This document shows positions 19,527-29,100 of a stretch of 64,000 nt of DNA, piece after piece (within the stretch, counting starts at the first letter, position 1; each line of letters opens with the position of its first letter). The stretch comes from Limosilactobacillus sp. WILCCON 0051 (lineage in GTDB: Bacteria; Bacillota; Bacilli; Lactobacillales; Lactobacillaceae): positions 930,001 through 994,000 of the forward strand of contig NZ_CP154878.1 in NCBI RefSeq assembly GCF_039955095.1, given 5' to 3'. The position numbers and the translations under genes were made by a program. The notes below the pieces were generated by a model. The model ran no database searches, was not told where the DNA came from, and was given only the letters and a program-made list of their open reading frames with translations.

Positions 19527-20156
19527 ATGCAGCAGCGAACAAAAGACTGGCTCTGGGCGCTGGGGCTGACGGCTTTAATGGTGATCGTTGGTCTGCTGCG
19601 TCTGTCAACGCCACTGCCAAGCGGACAGGTTGCCATTGAACTGGCCGGGGTCATTGGGCTGAGTGCAATGGTTGGCTTGAATCTGCGCTGGGGTGCCGGC
19701 ATAACGACGGTGGGAACGGTGATTCTGCTTTTGCTTGGCAAGGCCGATTGGATGACGGTTCTGGATATGGCCGTTGACATGGTGATGGTCAGTGCCTTGA
19801 TTGGCTGGCAGCTGCCGCGCGACGTTAAGGTAACGCATCGGCAGGCAATTGGAGTCGGCGTGGCAGCCGGCATCTCACAATGGATTACGGCCGAAGTGCT
19901 TTGCGGCATTGCGGGGGATGCATTTGCTCATGGAACGGGCATCATGCCTTTTATGCGGCTGGCCCTGCCTGCGACGCTGCTGACGGCCCTGCTGTACATG
20001 CTGCTGATTCCGCCGCTGTCGCTGGTGATTCGGCATTTCAACTGGCAGCCGCCGCAAGATAGCAATCAGTCGAAAAAAACGCGGTCCATGGTAATCGACC
20101 TGAGCGATCATCAGGGCATGCCGAAAGAACAAGATGATCATCATGATAAGGACTAA
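19527..20156 (+). CDS. Hypothetical polytopic membrane protein
   Basis: The family is not recognised. It has 209 aa with about five to six hydrophobic segments: residues 8-24, 35-52, 55-75, 80-95, 110-130 and 140-168. A charged tail rich in Asp, His and Lys follows (HQGMPKEQDDHHDKD). The size and topology resemble a small transporter S component, but no motif confirms it. It starts five bases after degV and is probably translated from a site inside that gene's end. A promoter for the next transcription unit begins 12 bases after its stop. Confidence 0.7.
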   Translation: MQQRTKDWLWALGLTALMVIVGLLRLSTPLPSGQVAIELAGVIGLSAMVGLNLRWGAGITTVGTVILLLLGKADWMTVLDMAVDMVMVSALIGWQLPRDVKVTHRQAIGVGVAAGISQWITAEVLCGIAGDAFAHGTGIMPFMRLALPATLLTALLYMLLIPPLSLVIRHFNWQPPQDSNQSKKTRSMVIDLSDHQGMPKEQDDHHDKD

Positions 20157-20167
20157 CCTGGTTTGAA

Positions 20168-20196
20168 TTGACAAACGCTGTCGGTTAGGATATTCT
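20168..20196 (+). promoter_or_regulatory. Promoter of the Cys-leader operon
   Basis: TTGACA at 20168-20173 and TATTCT at 20191-20196 with exactly 17 bases between. The transcript would begin about 20203, a little upstream of the leader peptide's ribosome site. Confidence 0.75.
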
Positions 20197-20223
20197 TAGA
20201 TTATTAAAAAACAATGAGGTGAG

Positions 20224-20391
20224 CTGATGGCTACTCAAATGATGATGCAAAAAATGTGCTGTCCATGCTGCATGCATTGCCGCGTGTTTTTTGCTCTGCC
20301 ATCAGATTGCATGACCAAATGATGCAGCCATGACAGGTTGCTGATCGAGTCAAGGGATTACTGGCGGTGAGCTGGTAGTTCCTTTTATTTT
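20224..20391 (+). promoter_or_regulatory. Transcription attenuator coupled to the Cys leader peptide
   Basis: Three mutually exclusive pairings are visible. (1) CTGATGGC at 20224-20231, over the leader start codon, pairs perfectly with GCCATCAG at 20298-20305. (2) Antiterminator: GCTCTGCCA at 20293-20301 pairs with TGGCG at 20362-20366 and GAGC at 20369-20372, with two bases bulged. (3) Terminator: GGGATTACTGGC at 20354-20365 pairs over 12 bp with GCTGGTAGTTCC at 20371-20382, followed by TTTTATTTT. A ribosome stalled on the Cys codons leaves 20293-20301 free to form (2) and permits read-through; finishing the leader covers it and lets (3) form. No T-box motif is present. Confidence 0.7.
20227..20322 (+). 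CDS. Cysteine-rich leader peptide (31 aa)
   Basis: A short gene with GAGGTGAG ribosome site ending 4-6 bases before ATG. The peptide reads MATQMMMQKMCCPCCMHC and then RVFFALPSDCMTK. Five Cys codons fall within eight codons (20257-20280), and a sixth is near the end; five Met codons precede them. Such codon runs are typical of ribosome-stalling attenuation leaders that sense a charged tRNA, here most likely tRNA-Cys. It is followed within 32 bases by a terminator hairpin and then by the operon. The alternative, a small metal-binding peptide, is possible but does not explain the RNA pairings. Confidence 0.75.
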   Translation: MATQMMMQKMCCPCCMHCRVFFALPSDCMTK

Positions 20392-20408
20392 GCAAAGGAG
20401 ATAAGTTT

Positions 20409-21164
20409 ATGAAAAAGCCGATCGTTGGCATTTCAGGCAGCGAACTGACCAAAAACGTCGGTCCCTTCGTTGGCTATCGCCGCAGCTACGTCAACAAGGA
20501 CTATAGCGAGGCGGTCATCAAAAACGGCGGTGTTCCGATGATTATTCCGTTCAATGAGGATGCCGACGTAACCGAGTCTCAGCTGGAACTGGTTGATGCC
20601 CTGATTCTTTCGGGCGGTCAAGATATTGATTCGGAAAGTTATGGCGAAGAGCCGCAGCCGGAACAAGGCACGGTCTGGCAGGCGCGTGATCAGTTTGACA
20701 TGCGGCTGTTAAAGCTGGCCGAAAAGCGCGGCATCCCAGTGCTGGGCATCTGCCGGGGCGCTCAGCTGATCAACGTCTTTCACGGCGGCTCGCTCTACCA
20801 GGATCTTAAGTACTATCCGGTGCCGACGCTCAAGCATTGGCAGGGCGATACGCCATGGTGGCAGGCGACGCATCAGGTCAAGCTGGTCAAGAATACGCAT
20901 TTGGCGGCGATTTTTGACCAAGTGCCTCGCCTGCGGGTTAATTCCTACCATCATCAGCTGATCAAAAAAGTCGGCAAGGGACTAAAGGTTAATGCATTGG
21001 CGCAGGATGGGGTCTATGAAGGAATTGAAAACGAAACGGGAACGGTGCTTGGTGTCCAGTGGCATCCTGAAATGCTGCGCGCTCACCAAACAGAGATGAA
21101 CCGGCTGTTTGACTATCTGATCAAATGCGCCAACGGGAAAGGCAGGGATGAACATGCAGAATAA
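20409..21164 (+). CDS. Class-I glutamine amidotransferase / peptidase C26 (gamma-glutamyl hydrolase, PuuD-like)
   Basis: Hydrolyses gamma-glutamyl amide bonds. The protein is 251 aa, cytoplasmic, with no signal peptide. The nucleophile Cys is in PVLGICRGAQLINVFHGG (about residue 117) and the His-Glu pair is in VLGVQWHPEML near residue 222, so it appears active. ALILSGGQDIDSESYGEE is the family glycine motif. AAAGGAG is eight bases before the ATG. It lies behind a Cys-codon attenuator and overlaps an amino-acid permease, so a gamma-glutamyl peptide containing cysteine is a more attractive substrate than gamma-glutamyl-GABA; that is inference, as no putrescine genes are nearby. Confidence 0.88.
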   Translation: MKKPIVGISGSELTKNVGPFVGYRRSYVNKDYSEAVIKNGGVPMIIPFNEDADVTESQLELVDALILSGGQDIDSESYGEEPQPEQGTVWQARDQFDMRLLKLAEKRGIPVLGICRGAQLINVFHGGSLYQDLKYYPVPTLKHWQGDTPWWQATHQVKLVKNTHLAAIFDQVPRLRVNSYHHQLIKKVGKGLKVNALAQDGVYEGIENETGTVLGVQWHPEMLRAHQTEMNRLFDYLIKCANGKGRDEHAE

Positions 21165-22536
21165 GACTGACAAACTGGGCTTTTGGTCAATTGTCTTATT
21201 GGCAATCAATTCAATTATCGGCTCAGGAATCTTTTTGACGCCAGGTTCGGTCGTGGCCATGGCAGGAACCAAGGCGCCACTGGTCTATCTGATCGCGGCG
21301 GTTTTTGCGGCGATGCTGGCCTTGACGTTTGCCGCGGCCGCCAAGTACGTTACCAAAAGCGGTGCGGCCTATTCCTATGCTAAGGCAGCCTATGGCGAGA
21401 ACATGGGCTTTTACATGGGCGTCGTGCGGTTCTTTTCAGCCAGCGTTGCCTGGGGCGTGATGGGGGTTGGGGTAATCAAGAGTACGCTTTCCATTTTTGG
21501 TGCTGACTCAACCAGCTTTACAAACATTACCTGGGGCTTTGTTGTCTTAATGGCGATTATTTTACTGATCAATTTCTTTGGACAGCGCTTCTTAACCTGG
21601 GTCAGCAACCTGGCAACCATTGGCAAGCTGCTGGCGCTGGGCTTGATCATCGTCGCGGGGGTCATTGTCTTTTTAAAAACCGGCGTCAGTCATTTTCATG
21701 ATCTGGACACGCTTAAAGCCGCCAATGGACAGCCTTTGATTCCCAAGCTCACGACTTCTGGCTTGGTGATGGCAGTTATTGCCGCCTTTTATGCCTTTAC
21801 TGGTTTTGAGAGCGTGGCAAGCGGCTCTGAAGACATGAAGGATCCGCAAAAGAATCTGCCCCGTGCCATTCCATTGGCAATTATGGTCATTGCACTGGTT
21901 TATATCGGTACGATTTTGGTGGCGATGGCAATCAATCCGGCGGCAATTGTCAAAACCAAGCAGGTCGTAGCCATTACCGCGATTTTTCAGGCCCGCTGGC
22001 TGCGCGTCTTGATTGAGCTGGGCGCGCTGATTTCCATGTTCGGGATCAATGTCGCCGCTTCGTTTCACACGCCGCGGGTTTTAGAGGCCATGGCTAAAGA
22101 GCATCAGGCACCGCAATGGCTGGCCAAGCGAACCAGGCATGACTTTCCGGTTTATCCGTTTATGATTACGCTGGCTTTGGCAATCTTTATCCCAATGGCT
22201 TTTCAGTACAACATGACGGCAATTATCGTACTGAGTGCCATGGTGCGGTTCTTTGAGTTTATCGTGATTCCATTGGGCGTGATTCGTTTTTATCGGGGAG
22301 CCAATGTTGAACCGGTGCTTACGGCAGAGCGGAACTGGCTGACGGATGTATTGCTGCCGGTGCTGTCGGTTGCCTTTACGATCTTTTTGCTGTTCAAGTT
22401 TGACTGGGTCGGCGAGTTCGGCATCAGTACTGCTCAAGGCATCGTGCCCAACTGGTTTGCAATCATCGGCATGGCGATTGGGTTCGTGATCTTGCCAGCC
22501 GGACTCTTTATGATGCTTCGTCATGAAAAAAGTTAA
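21148..22536 (+). CDS. APC superfamily amino-acid permease
   Basis: Membrane transporter with 12 hydrophobic segments, 462 aa. The start helix carries the APC hallmark LAINSIIGSGIFLTPGS (about residues 18-34); KSGAAYSYAKAAYG and FYAFTGFESVASGSEDMKDP are substrate-helix segments. It overlaps the amidotransferase gene by 17 bases; ATG at 21148 or 21154 are both possible starts, the ribosome site AAAGGCAGGG favouring either. Cotranscription places it under the cysteine-type attenuator, suggesting import of cystine/cysteine, a gamma-glutamyl peptide, or export of the released product. Specificity is not readable from the sequence. Confidence 0.9.
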   Translation: MNMQNKTDKLGFWSIVLLAINSIIGSGIFLTPGSVVAMAGTKAPLVYLIAAVFAAMLALTFAAAAKYVTKSGAAYSYAKAAYGENMGFYMGVVRFFSASVAWGVMGVGVIKSTLSIFGADSTSFTNITWGFVVLMAIILLINFFGQRFLTWVSNLATIGKLLALGLIIVAGVIVFLKTGVSHFHDLDTLKAANGQPLIPKLTTSGLVMAVIAAFYAFTGFESVASGSEDMKDPQKNLPRAIPLAIMVIALVYIGTILVAMAINPAAIVKTKQVVAITAIFQARWLRVLIELGALISMFGINVAASFHTPRVLEAMAKEHQAPQWLAKRTRHDFPVYPFMITLALAIFIPMAFQYNMTAIIVLSAMVRFFEFIVIPLGVIRFYRGANVEPVLTAERNWLTDVLLPVLSVAFTIFLLFKFDWVGEFGISTAQGIVPNWFAIIGMAIGFVILPAGLFMMLRHEKS

Positions 22537-22546
22537 TTATCTGAAG

Positions 22547-22575
22547 AGACTCAGCAGACTGGCTGGGTCTTTTTT
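22547..22575 (+). terminator. Terminator after the permease
   Basis: AGACTCAGC pairs with GCTGGGTCT across a six-base loop, followed by TTTTTT. From here to 23,193 (about 620 bases) there is no credible gene, only the repeat and the cre-like site listed separately. Confidence 0.88.
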
Positions 22576-22661
22576 AATGCTTGGCCTGGTTGGCAGACGT
22601 AGGTACTCAGCGGTGATGGAAATTAGCGATCAGTAATCAATCCTTGCTTCAAGAAAATTAT

Positions 22662-22714
22662 CCAAAAAATTCTGCATAAAACGTCTGATAGAAAAATCGA
22701 TTACCTGTTTTTTC
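22662..22714 (+). repeat. Dispersed repeat, copy 1 (upstream of the mucus-binding protein gene)
   Basis: Contains CTGCATAAAAC, then TGATAGAAAAATC, then GATTACCTGTTTTTTC. A related segment lies at 32,425-32,477, on the other side of the giant adhesin gene, and a looser one at 56,735-56,790. They share CTGCATAAAAC and ATTACCT, with small indels between. Confidence 0.5.
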
Positions 22715-22993
22715 TAAAGTGCTATTGGTTATTTTTCTGCAGTGATGCCGCAATGATGAGCTGACTGATGCAGCCTAGCAGACCAGTATCATCGTGACAT
22801 GGTTTAGTACTTTAAAAAATTAGGCGGCAATGTTAAAAATGTTAATTAGATCCTCGGTGATGCAGCCTCATTTTTAGATGGCGGTAAAGCGGTCATGGCC
22901 AATAAAACTTTTCAAAAAGAGCCGGTATTATGAGTCATGAAAAAAGTTTCATCTGTTTATAAAATGATATTTATTTTTTTATAAACAATCATT

Positions 22994-23007
22994 TGTAAGC
23001 GCTTAAT
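22994..23007 (+). promoter_or_regulatory. cre-like site upstream of the mucus-binding protein gene
   Basis: TGTAAGCGCTTAAT, close to the CcpA consensus, about 190 bases before the start codon. It shares the 10-base core GTAAGCGCTT with the site at 2,885. Confidence 0.45.
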
Positions 23008-23193
23008 AAAAGGCGCGATACCTGAGAAAAAACAAAAATTTAAAGTTTAATCGCCTGTTTATCTGCGCTATCTTTAGGATAATAAAGAAATTGTTTATAT
23101 ACTTTTTCTTAAAAATAGTCGGATTGCAATTGAATAGGCTTAAGGATAGCAGAGAGCGTTTTTGCAATCCAAAAGTGAATGGGGGAAGTCAAT

Positions 23194-26100
23194 ATGCATG
23201 ATGAAAAAATACATTACAAAATGTACAAAGATGGCAAGCAATGGGCCTTTGCGGCGATCGTGACGTTTACTTTTACGATCGTGCCCATGACGATGACGAC
23301 GAATCATGCTGCCGCGGCCAGTACTGCTGAGCCAGCCGTTAATCTGCAAAATAGTGCGGCCACGTCAAGCAGCAGTGCGGTCACTTTGTCAGCCAGCGCG
23401 ACCCAGGACACGGCAGCCGACAGTTATGCTGCTTCAACCGTAAATTCACCGACGAGTTCGACAGCTGCTAAGGCGCAATCGGCATCGACATCCAGCATGG
23501 CGGCAACAGCTGCTAGCCAGTCAGCCGCGACATCATCAGACCGCGCTGCTGCAGCGACGGCAAGTCAGACGCCGGCTTCAACGACTGCGGCAGAATCGAG
23601 TCAAACGTCATCGACAACTAGCCAAGCCGCTTCATCCAGTACCGGATCGGCAAGTCAGACGTCGCCAACCAGTCAATCAGCAGCCAATAGTCAAGCGGGT
23701 GCTGGCAAAACGATTACGCTTGATCTAAAACAGGCCGCGTCAACGGCAGCAGTCAGCACGGATGCAATTGCCAATCGTCTGGTCGCTAATGGTCTTAATG
23801 ATACGGCAGCAACTTTTTCGGTTAAGGATCCTGAATATCCAAGCTCAATGTACGTTGATACTAAGGCCAACCGCTACACCTTCTTTTGGGCCACCAGCCG
23901 TGATAATCAGACTGGCGAGACTGGGGAATACAACATTGTCTTGTCAACGGATCGTTCCGGCAGCGGAATCTTGTACGTAACGATTCTTGATTCGACCAAT
24001 AAAAAAGTCCTTAATGAATATACGATTAATGAAGATGACTATGAATATTACGTTACAACAAGTAAGGATTCATGGTCAGGAGTATATCTGGGCCGCATCT
24101 ATAATGACCATTATTCAGGCGTCATTCGTAACCTTGATTCCAGATATGACTATAACTGGAGTCCGCGCTTTAACGTCAACCAAGGGGGCGCGGTCTCTGA
24201 CAGTACCTACTACTCAATCCTCAGTTTCATGATTCCTAAGCTGGTTACGCAGACCACGTCCTACGTTGACGACAGCGGCAATCTGATCGCTCAAAGCTAC
24301 GTTCAACAAGGATTAAGCGGTCAAATCTACACTACGACTGGCGGCAAGGTCGTCAATGGCTACTATGAAACCGTACCAAGCAACAGCAGCGGCTACATGT
24401 CTGAATTTGGCAAGATTGGCGATACATATACCAAAGACTGGCACAGTGGCGATAAGGTCGTCTTCACTCAGACCGGTGCTGACGGGACGATGCGCGCAGA
24501 CTACTACTACAACAATCGGCTGCGCGGTTCCTACACATTGACGCCAAGCGGAGCAGGATCTTCTATTACCATCACTTCAGGCAGTGGCGGTACCATAACG
24601 ATTTACAACATCTACATCCCGCAGACGCGCAACGTGCAGTATGTCTACAAAAAACTGGGCAGCCTGGTGATTGATTCAACTGACGCGGCGTTTGATGCTG
24701 CCAAAAAGACCAAGACGCAGTATGCCAACGATCCTGATGACGCAACCAGCGCGGCTGATGTCACGCTGCCGACAATTGCCGGCTTCGTACCGTTCATCAA
24801 TGGCGTCGCGGTTACGGATTATACCTTTAACCCAACCAAATACATAACTTCTTTGGATCAAGACATTACGGTTGTCTATCGGGCTAAGCAAAAAGCGCGG
24901 GTTGACTTTGTTGATCAAGACAGCGGCAATCAAGTGATCTCCAGCAGTGGCACGCTGACTGATTTTGATGGGCAGCCGATCAACTTCTCAACGGCTGATC
25001 AGCTTAAGCAGCTGGTCTATGATGCCAAGACGAATCCCAATGGCAAGTACGATCTGGTCAAGGACGGCTTTCCAGCTGGCGCCACTTATGACAGCAATGC
25101 CAATATCGATCAGGTCTATCAGGTCGTCTTAAAGCATCACCATGAAACCGTTGATGGCAAGACGGAGCCAGCCAACGGTCAAAAAACAGTCAAGCGTACG
25201 ATCGAATACTACTACCAAGGCGATGGCAAAGCCGCGTCATCCGTTGAGCAAAGCGTTACGTTTACGCGGACCGGTGATCGTGACCGTGTAACTGGTGACA
25301 CGATTTGGGAGGATTGGAGCAAGGTCGCTGCCCAAAGCATTGCAGCCGTTGACTCGCCAAAGATCAATGGCTATACGGCTGATAAACTGACGGTGGCTGG
25401 CGCGACGATCAAGGCAACGGACAAAGACTCGACCGTGACGGTAACCTACGTGCCAAATAAACAGGCGGTCAAGGTTATCTATCATGACGATACGACCAAC
25501 CAGGATCTGGCCGTTAAGGAATTCTCCGGTAACTCCGGGGCTGATAGTGGCCGAAACACGAAGGCGGCGATTGCTGAATACGTCAAGCAGCATCTCAAAT
25601 TGGTCAGTGACAGCACGAATGGTCAAAACATCATCTTTGACAAGGACGATCAAAACGATCAGACCTATGTCGTTCATTTCGTTCATGAAACCGAAGCCGT
25701 CAAGCGGACCAAGACCGTTACTGAAACGATCGAACACCATAAGGCCATCAAGCAGCTGGATGGCACGACTAAATATGTCGACGTCAAAGATCAGCTGCCA
25801 GTCTACCAAGCTACGCTGACCTTCAATGAATCGGGGGTGCATGATCTGTACACCGATCAGAAGACCTGGAACGGTGACTGGACACCAACCCAGACTTTTA
25901 AGACCGTTGTTTCGCCAACGCTTGCCGGCTACACGCCTGACGTGGCTCAAGTCGATGCCGTAGCAATTACGGTTACTGATGCCAACTATGGCCAGTCGCT
26001 AAACGTTCACCATGACATTATCTATGTCGGTAAGAGTCAGATCCTGGTAGTCAACTATATTGACGACACAACGCCTAAAGTTCTTGAACACTGGACGGGA

Positions 26101-29100
26101 ACCGGTCAATCAGGTCAGACGCTGGACTACACGACCGCAGCGACGATCAGCAAGTATCTAGGGCAGCATTACGTCTTGGTATCGGATGCCACCAACGGGA
26201 ACCGGCCAGTCCTGGATGAAGACGACATCAGCAACAACCAGGTTCTGGAGGTTCATCTGAAGCATCAGACGACAAGTACCAGTCGGACGATGAAAGTCAC
26301 CGAAGAAATCAAGTATGTCTACAAGGGTGATGCCAATTACAAGGACGGCACGCTGGTTGATCAGAGCCTGCTGAAGCAAGCCAACCCGCTGACCAGAGAG
26401 CTTGTCTTTGAACAGGATGGCGTAACTGATAACGTCACTAATACAACGACCTGGAATCAAGACTGGAAGCAGACCAAATCATTTAAGGCAGTTACCACGC
26501 CAAATCTGAAGGGTTATTCCGTTTCTGTCGATGAGGTTCCGGCTCAAAGCGTGACGATCGATGCCTCAACGTTTGATCAAAAGGGCAAGACCTACTCGTT
26601 TACGGTCAACTACACGCCGCTCAAGCAGACCGCGCTGATCAAATATATCGACGGCTCAGCTAACGATAAAGAGCTGGAGACTGACACGCAAACCGGGCTT
26701 TCCAATCAAAAACTGGACTACACGAGCATGCGCAACCAGATCCTGGCTAAATATGCCAACTACGAGGTTGCTTCTGATGAAACGGAAAACGGGATCGTCT
26801 TTAATGATGATGCTGGCCAAGATCAGATCTTTAAAATCGTCTTAAAGCACAAGACGGCAGCAGTAACGCGTTCAGTTGACGTTAAGCAGATCATTCACTT
26901 TAAGTTCAGCGATAACCATCAGCAGCCTTGGGACCAGACCAGCACGCTGACGTTTACGCAAAAAGGTGTCAAGGATCTGGTAACCAATCAGACTGATTGG
27001 GACAGCGGCTATTCCGAGACCCAGTATTTTAAAGAAGTAACGGCTGGTCATGTTGATGGCTACACGCCAGACATCAAGACGATTGCCAAGCGTAAGATTA
27101 CCGTTAACAATCAAAACTTTGTCGCTGGCCAGTTTGAAGGAACGATCACCTACTCGCCAAATCGGCAGTACATTTCAGTCTCATATATTGACGATACCAC
27201 GGGCAAGCAGCTGGCAAACGAGGTCTTAAACGGCTATTCAAATACCAGCGCCAACTATAGCACGACTGAAACGATCAATAGCTATCTTGGCCAAGGTTAT
27301 GAACTGGTTTCTGATGATACTGGCGGAAAAGATCTGGAATTCAATTCTTCAGATAACCCCAACGATCAGATCTATGTCGTTCATCTCAAGCATGGCTATG
27401 AAGATGCACAACGGACGAAGACAGTCGTTGAAGAGATCAAGTATCAATATGAAGATGGCAGTCAGGCACATGATCTATATCACAAAGAGCTGACGTTTAC
27501 GCAGAATGGTCAGTTAGACAAGGTCACTAAGACAACGAACTGGAACGGTGACTGGACACCTGCTCAGACACTGGCTAAGGTTGACTCGCCAACGATTACT
27601 GGCTATCACAATGACTATGCCAGCGAGCCGGAGCATACGATTACTATTACCAATGACAACTATGACACGGACCTGAATATCTATCGGACGGTTACCTACT
27701 ATGCCGATTCGCAAAACGTCGCGATCGTCTACGTTGACAAAAAGACCAACAAAACGCTCGCCACCGAGTCTTTGAAAGGCAAGACCGGCGAGCATCAGAC
27801 CTATAGTGCCCAGGATTACATTCAAAAGAAGCTGACGAACTACCAAAACTACACGCTTGATAATGATGAGACGCAAAATGGAATCGAGTTCCCAGCTGAT
27901 GGCCAGTTGAAGGTCTACTATGTCTACTATGTCTACCTTGGTCACAAGACTGAAGATGTTTCTCGAACCGCAAACGTCAAGCAGATTATTCACTACCAGT
28001 CGACTGATGGACGCAAGCTGGCAGAAGATACGATTGTCACCAAGCAGGTCAGCCAAACTGGGAAGCACGACCTGGTTGACGACACGACAGCTTGGGGCGC
28101 ATGGACGCAGGCTGATTTTGAAGTAGTTCAAGCACCAACGATTCCTGGCTATGCCAATCCTAACCCTGACCAGATCGCTAGCAAGTCATTGACGGTCACC
28201 AACGACAACTGGCAGCTGGATAACACGCTGGAGAACACGATTCTCTACACGCCTAAATCGCAGACGGCGACGATCACCTTTATTGATGACGATGCTAAAG
28301 ACCCAAATGATCGGCAAATGGCAACCGTGACTCTGAACGGCCATTCCAACGCAGACAGCGGCTACAATACCAGTTCAGCAATCGCCAGCTATGAAAAGAC
28401 TGGCTACGTTAAGGTCAGTGATGACACTAATGGCCAAGACGTGATCTTTGATGCCGATGATGATGTCGATCAAAGCTTTGAGGTTCACTTCACGCACGGC
28501 AAGAACTCGACTTCGCGCCCTGTCACCTACCAGCGGGTTATCACCTATATTTATGGCAATGGCGGCAAGGCGGGCCAAAACGTCTTTGCTTCTCAGACGC
28601 AGACGCTTGAATTCGAACAGAAGGGGATTCAGGATCTCGTCAACAAGCATGTTACCTGGGACAAGCTTGACGCGCAAAGCTTTCAAGAAGTGCCTTCGCA
28701 AAAGATCGCAGGCTATGTCTATGACAAGGCAGTCGTGCCAGCTTCTGCGATCACACCAGCTGATGATGATTTTGCTAAAGGAACGGTGGTCATTAATGAG
28801 ACCGTAACCTACACGGCCCAGCCGCAAAAAGCCAAGATCTACTTTATCGATGGCACGACGCCAACCGGACGCCAGCTGCTTTTTAAGGAACTGAGCGGCT
28901 TGTCGGACATGAACAGCGGCTACACGACGACGGACATGATCAAAGGCCTTGAACAGCTGCACTACCAACTGCTTACCGATGAAACGAACGGCCAAGAGAT
29001 CGTCTTTGATCATAATGATGAAGATCAGGTCTACTATGTCTACTTTGGCCATGAAACCGAAAAGGACTCGCGCACTAAGACCGTTACCGAAACCATTGAT

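Noticed and set aside
20224..20391. T-box or other riboswitch in the Cys leader
   Set aside because: No T-box motif (GGTACCGCG-like) or known aptamer was found; the leader peptide explains the RNA better.
22870..22935. Small ORF near 22,875
   Set aside because: No ribosome site and no family-like sequence; probably random.
25237..25950. Antisense open frames inside the adhesin gene
   Set aside because: Repeat-derived shadows; repeats lacking stops on the minus strand give long spurious frames.
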